Assembly: GCA_017412605.1 (NCBI GenBank)
Contig: JAFPWY010000004.1
Span: forward strand, 186,001-250,000
Reading direction: 5' to 3'
DNA from: Fibrobacter sp.
Lineage (GTDB): Bacteria; Fibrobacterota; Fibrobacteria; Fibrobacterales; Fibrobacteraceae
DNA: 64,000 nt
Positions 61,521 through 64,000 of this stretch are shown here, one piece after another. The notes under the pieces were generated by a model. The model was given only the letters and a program-made list of their open reading frames with translations. It searched no databases and was not told the origin of the DNA. Numbering within the stretch: position 1 is the stretch's first letter; each line of letters begins with the position of its first letter. The translations under genes and the position numbers were made by a program.

Positions 61521-64000
61521 ATGGCTAAAAATACCATATTCTCTAAGTTCACCGGACTTTACCCGGTTTCTAAAACCCTGCGCTTTGAATTGAAACCCAT
61601 AGGCCAAACCCTTGAAAAAATCAAGGAAAATGGGATTATTGACCATGATAAAAACAAAGCCGATAATTATGTCAATGCGAAGAAAATTATAGATGAGTAC
61701 CATAAATATTTTATCAGCGAAGCGTTAAAAGGAGTCAAATTAGACTGGTCACCACTCCGTGACGCATTTATAGATTCATTGACCAACAGAACTCAAGATA
61801 GCAAGAAAAAACTCGAGGATTTGCAGAAGACATTCAGAAAAAAAATTGCTGAAAAGCTTGCTGCGCACCCACACTTTAAGGAGCTAACAGCCTCAACACC
61901 CAAGGAACTATTTGAAAAGATTCTTCCAAATCATTTTGGAAAAGAAGAATCTGTTGAAGCCTTTAAAAGATTCTCTACCTATTTTAAAGGATTCCAAGAA
62001 AACAGGAAAAACATCTATTCTGCCGATGCAATAAGTACAGGAGTTCCATACCGAATTGTTCATGACAATTTTCCCAAGTTTTTATCCAACATTGAAACTT
62101 TCCAGAACATTCAGAAACATTGTCCTTCCGTTCTTACCAATGCCGAAACAGAATTAAAAGAACTACTAAACGGACAAAAACTTGCAGAAATATTCAATAT
62201 TGTTTTTTTCAACAGCATTATCACGCAGGAAGGCATCGATTTCTTCAACCAGATAATCGGTGGATACACAATAGAAAACAACAAAAAAATTCGCGGAATC
62301 AACGAATTTACAAATCTTTATCGTCAACAAAATCCTGAATTTGCAAAGCAACGAATCGCAACAAGAATGATTCCCTTATACAAGCAGATTTTAAGCGATC
62401 GGGAATCAATGTCTTTCATTCTAGAACCCTTTAAAGACGCATCTCAAGTACAATCGGCTGTAAAGGACTTTTTTGAGGACCACATTTTGCATTATAGTAC
62501 CGATGGTTCCCAAATTAACGTTCTTGACAAAATTTCCAATTTGATCACCAGTTTAAATAATTTTGAACCAGATAAAATTTTCATTGCTAGAGAATCTCTT
62601 TCACAAATCTCTCAAAAATTTTTCGGAAGTTGGAATTCGATAAATGATGCATTCTTTGAATATTGCGAGAAACAATTTGGCTCAGCACAAAAAGCAGCCA
62701 ATAAGAAAAAAATTGATGCGAAATTAAAGGAAGATTGTTATTCGATTAATGAAATAAACCATGTCATCAAGCAAATAGACCCATCCAAACAAATATCGGA
62801 CTATTGGAAAGAATTAGAAAGCTTTAAAAACAATATTGAATCAGGGGACCTTTATAAGAAATATGAGGATTTTATATCTCTCAAATTTGAACCAGATGCG
62901 AAACTGGAAAAAGATGACAATATACAAGGATTGAAGGATTTCCTCGATGCCATTAATGAGTTCCTTCATTATGTCAAGCCTTTAACAGCAAATCACGAAA
63001 ACGGAGACACGGCTTTTTACAACGAACTAATGCCATTATTTGATCAGTTATCTAATGTTATTCCTCTATATAACAAAACTCGTGATTTCGCAACGCAGAA
63101 GCCATCAGATTCGGCGAAATTTAAACTCAATTTTGAAAATCCAACTCTTGCAGATGGCTGGGATCAAAACAAAGAAGACGCAAACACCTCAATAATTCTA
63201 AAAAAAGGTGAGAATTATTATTTGGGAATAATGAACGCCAAGGATAAGCCTAAAATTGACACCTATAAGGTCACCCCGGATGAGCCTCACTATGACAAAA
63301 TGGTTTATAAGCTTCTTCCTGGCCCAAACAAAATGCTTCCTAAAGTTTTCTTCTCCGCTAAAGGAAAGGAAATTTACAATCCATCTAAAGAAATTCAAGA
63401 TGGATATGCCGCAGAAAAGCACAAAAAAGGTCCCTCTTTTGACAAACGGTTCTGTCATCAGTTGATAGATTTCTTCAAGGAAGGCATTTCTAATCATCCA
63501 GACTGGAAAAATTTCAACTTTAACTTCTCAGAAACAAGTTCCTATGAAGACATTAGTGCCTTTTATAACGAAGTTTCTGACCAAGGTTACAAGCTTTCGT
63601 TCACTCCTATTCCCGATTCACAAATCGATACATGGATTGACGAAGGAAAACTGTTCCTGTTCCAGATTTATAATAAGGATTTCGCACCAGGAGCGAAAGG
63701 CAAGCCCAATTTACATACATTATATTGGAAGGCGACGTTCTCTCCTGATAATTTGCAAGACATTGTATTTAAATTAAATGGTGAAGCAGAACTTTTCTAT
63801 CGTCCATGCAGCATCAAGAAACCATACTCTCACAAAATCGGTGAAAAAATGGTGAACCGAATAACAAAAGACGGCAGGCCAATTCCTGACGCGATATTTG
63901 GAGAGATCTTCCATTATTTCAACAATTCGACAAAGCCTTCTTTGAGTGACGATGCTAAAAAATACCTTGATTTTGTAATCGTCAAAGATGTAAAGCACGA
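61521..64000 (+). CDS. cas12a: CRISPR-associated nuclease Cas12a (Cpf1), N-terminal part, cut by the right edge
   Basis: The frame is open from ATG 61521 to the edge, giving 826 residues of an expected 1200-1350. Cas12a processes its own crRNA and cuts DNA targets next to a T-rich PAM. The start IFSKFTGLYPVSKTLRFEL is the conserved Cas12a N-terminus; REC-lobe segments follow; FKLNFENPTLADGWD (534-548), NYYLGIMNAK, KLLPGPNKMLPKVFFSAK (about 596-613) and HTLYWKATFSPDNLQ are hallmarks of the WED and PI regions. The window ends at VIVKDVKH, just before the RuvC-I motif, so the active-site residues are not seen. The gene is far more AT-rich than its neighbours, which suggests transfer. SD GAGGT at 61511. 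Confidence 0.95.
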   Translation, partial: MAKNTIFSKFTGLYPVSKTLRFELKPIGQTLEKIKENGIIDHDKNKADNYVNAKKIIDEYHKYFISEALKGVKLDWSPLRDAFIDSLTNRTQDSKKKLEDLQKTFRKKIAEKLAAHPHFKELTASTPKELFEKILPNHFGKEESVEAFKRFSTYFKGFQENRKNIYSADAISTGVPYRIVHDNFPKFLSNIETFQNIQKHCPSVLTNAETELKELLNGQKLAEIFNIVFFNSIITQEGIDFFNQIIGGYTIENNKKIRGINEFTNLYRQQNPEFAKQRIATRMIPLYKQILSDRESMSFILEPFKDASQVQSAVKDFFEDHILHYSTDGSQINVLDKISNLITSLNNFEPDKIFIARESLSQISQKFFGSWNSINDAFFEYCEKQFGSAQKAANKKKIDAKLKEDCYSINEINHVIKQIDPSKQISDYWKELESFKNNIESGDLYKKYEDFISLKFEPDAKLEKDDNIQGLKDFLDAINEFLHYVKPLTANHENGDTAFYNELMPLFDQLSNVIPLYNKTRDFATQKPSDSAKFKLNFENPTLADGWDQNKEDANTSIILKKGENYYLGIMNAKDKPKIDTYKVTPDEPHYDKMVYKLLPGPNKMLPKVFFSAKGKEIYNPSKEIQDGYAAEKHKKGPSFDKRFCHQLIDFFKEGISNHPDWKNFNFNFSETSSYEDISAFYNEVSDQGYKLSFTPIPDSQIDTWIDEGKLFLFQIYNKDFAPGAKGKPNLHTLYWKATFSPDNLQDIVFKLNGEAELFYRPCSIKKPYSHKIGEKMVNRITKDGRPIPDAIFGEIFHYFNNSTKPSLSDDAKKYLDFVIVKDVKH

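Overview
The window reads like a chromosomal segment of a Fibrobacter (Fibrobacter succinogenes-type rumen cellulose degrader). The evidence is two giant secreted family 9 glycoside hydrolases in tandem, a secreted GH11 xylanase, the tail of a FISUMP-type (Fibrobacter major paralogous) protein, many cell-envelope proteins, an LpxL-type lipid A acyltransferase and a class I fumarase that fits fermentation to succinate. Most genes prefer G or C in the third codon position, which makes long empty antisense frames that are not genes.

Layout. 1-12 kb: tex (cut by the left edge), a lipid A-type acyltransferase, argG, an MCE/MlaD protein with recG, and several Fibrobacter-type envelope proteins including a BamA/D15-like barrel. 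11.9-12.35 kb: the RNase P RNA with a recognisable promoter and hairpin. 12.4-15.6 kb: fumarase with an ABC-2 permease, and an Ala/Pro/Glu-rich envelope protein. 15.7-31.7 kb: the polysaccharide-degradation block (GH11 xylanase with a good sigma70-type promoter and a CRP-like palindrome, a FISUMP remnant, a PKD-like lipoprotein, two giant GH9 proteins). 31.8-36 kb: a histidine kinase, a receiver protein and a sigma54 activator whose receiver has Glu in place of the phospho-accepting Asp. 36-50 kb: housekeeping genes (rRNA methyltransferase, nrdR, transketolase, gmk, priA, a large DUF349 protein, sua5) and a glycosyltransferase pair, one member carrying a C-terminal NPCBM-like domain. 50-56 kb: a VanX-type dipeptidase, a TonB-receptor-like protein, a nitrilase-family amidase, an ORF split by an in-frame amber codon, and maltokinase. 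56-64 kb: a more accessory region with an ORF6N/PLD-like protein, cysE, Rpn-family nuclease remnants and one intact Rpn gene, a metallophosphoesterase, and finally an AT-rich cas12a gene that runs off the right edge.

The main point for follow-up is the cas12a gene at 61521, whose first 826 codons are open and clearly Cas12a-like; its RuvC part and any cas1/cas2/cas4 or CRISPR array lie outside the window. Other items of interest are several start codons placed exactly where transcription should start (leaderless mRNAs), terminator-like hairpins just 5' of two genes, a family of short-word intergenic repeats, and a shared C-terminal module on the two GH9 giants that differs from the tail of the xylanase.
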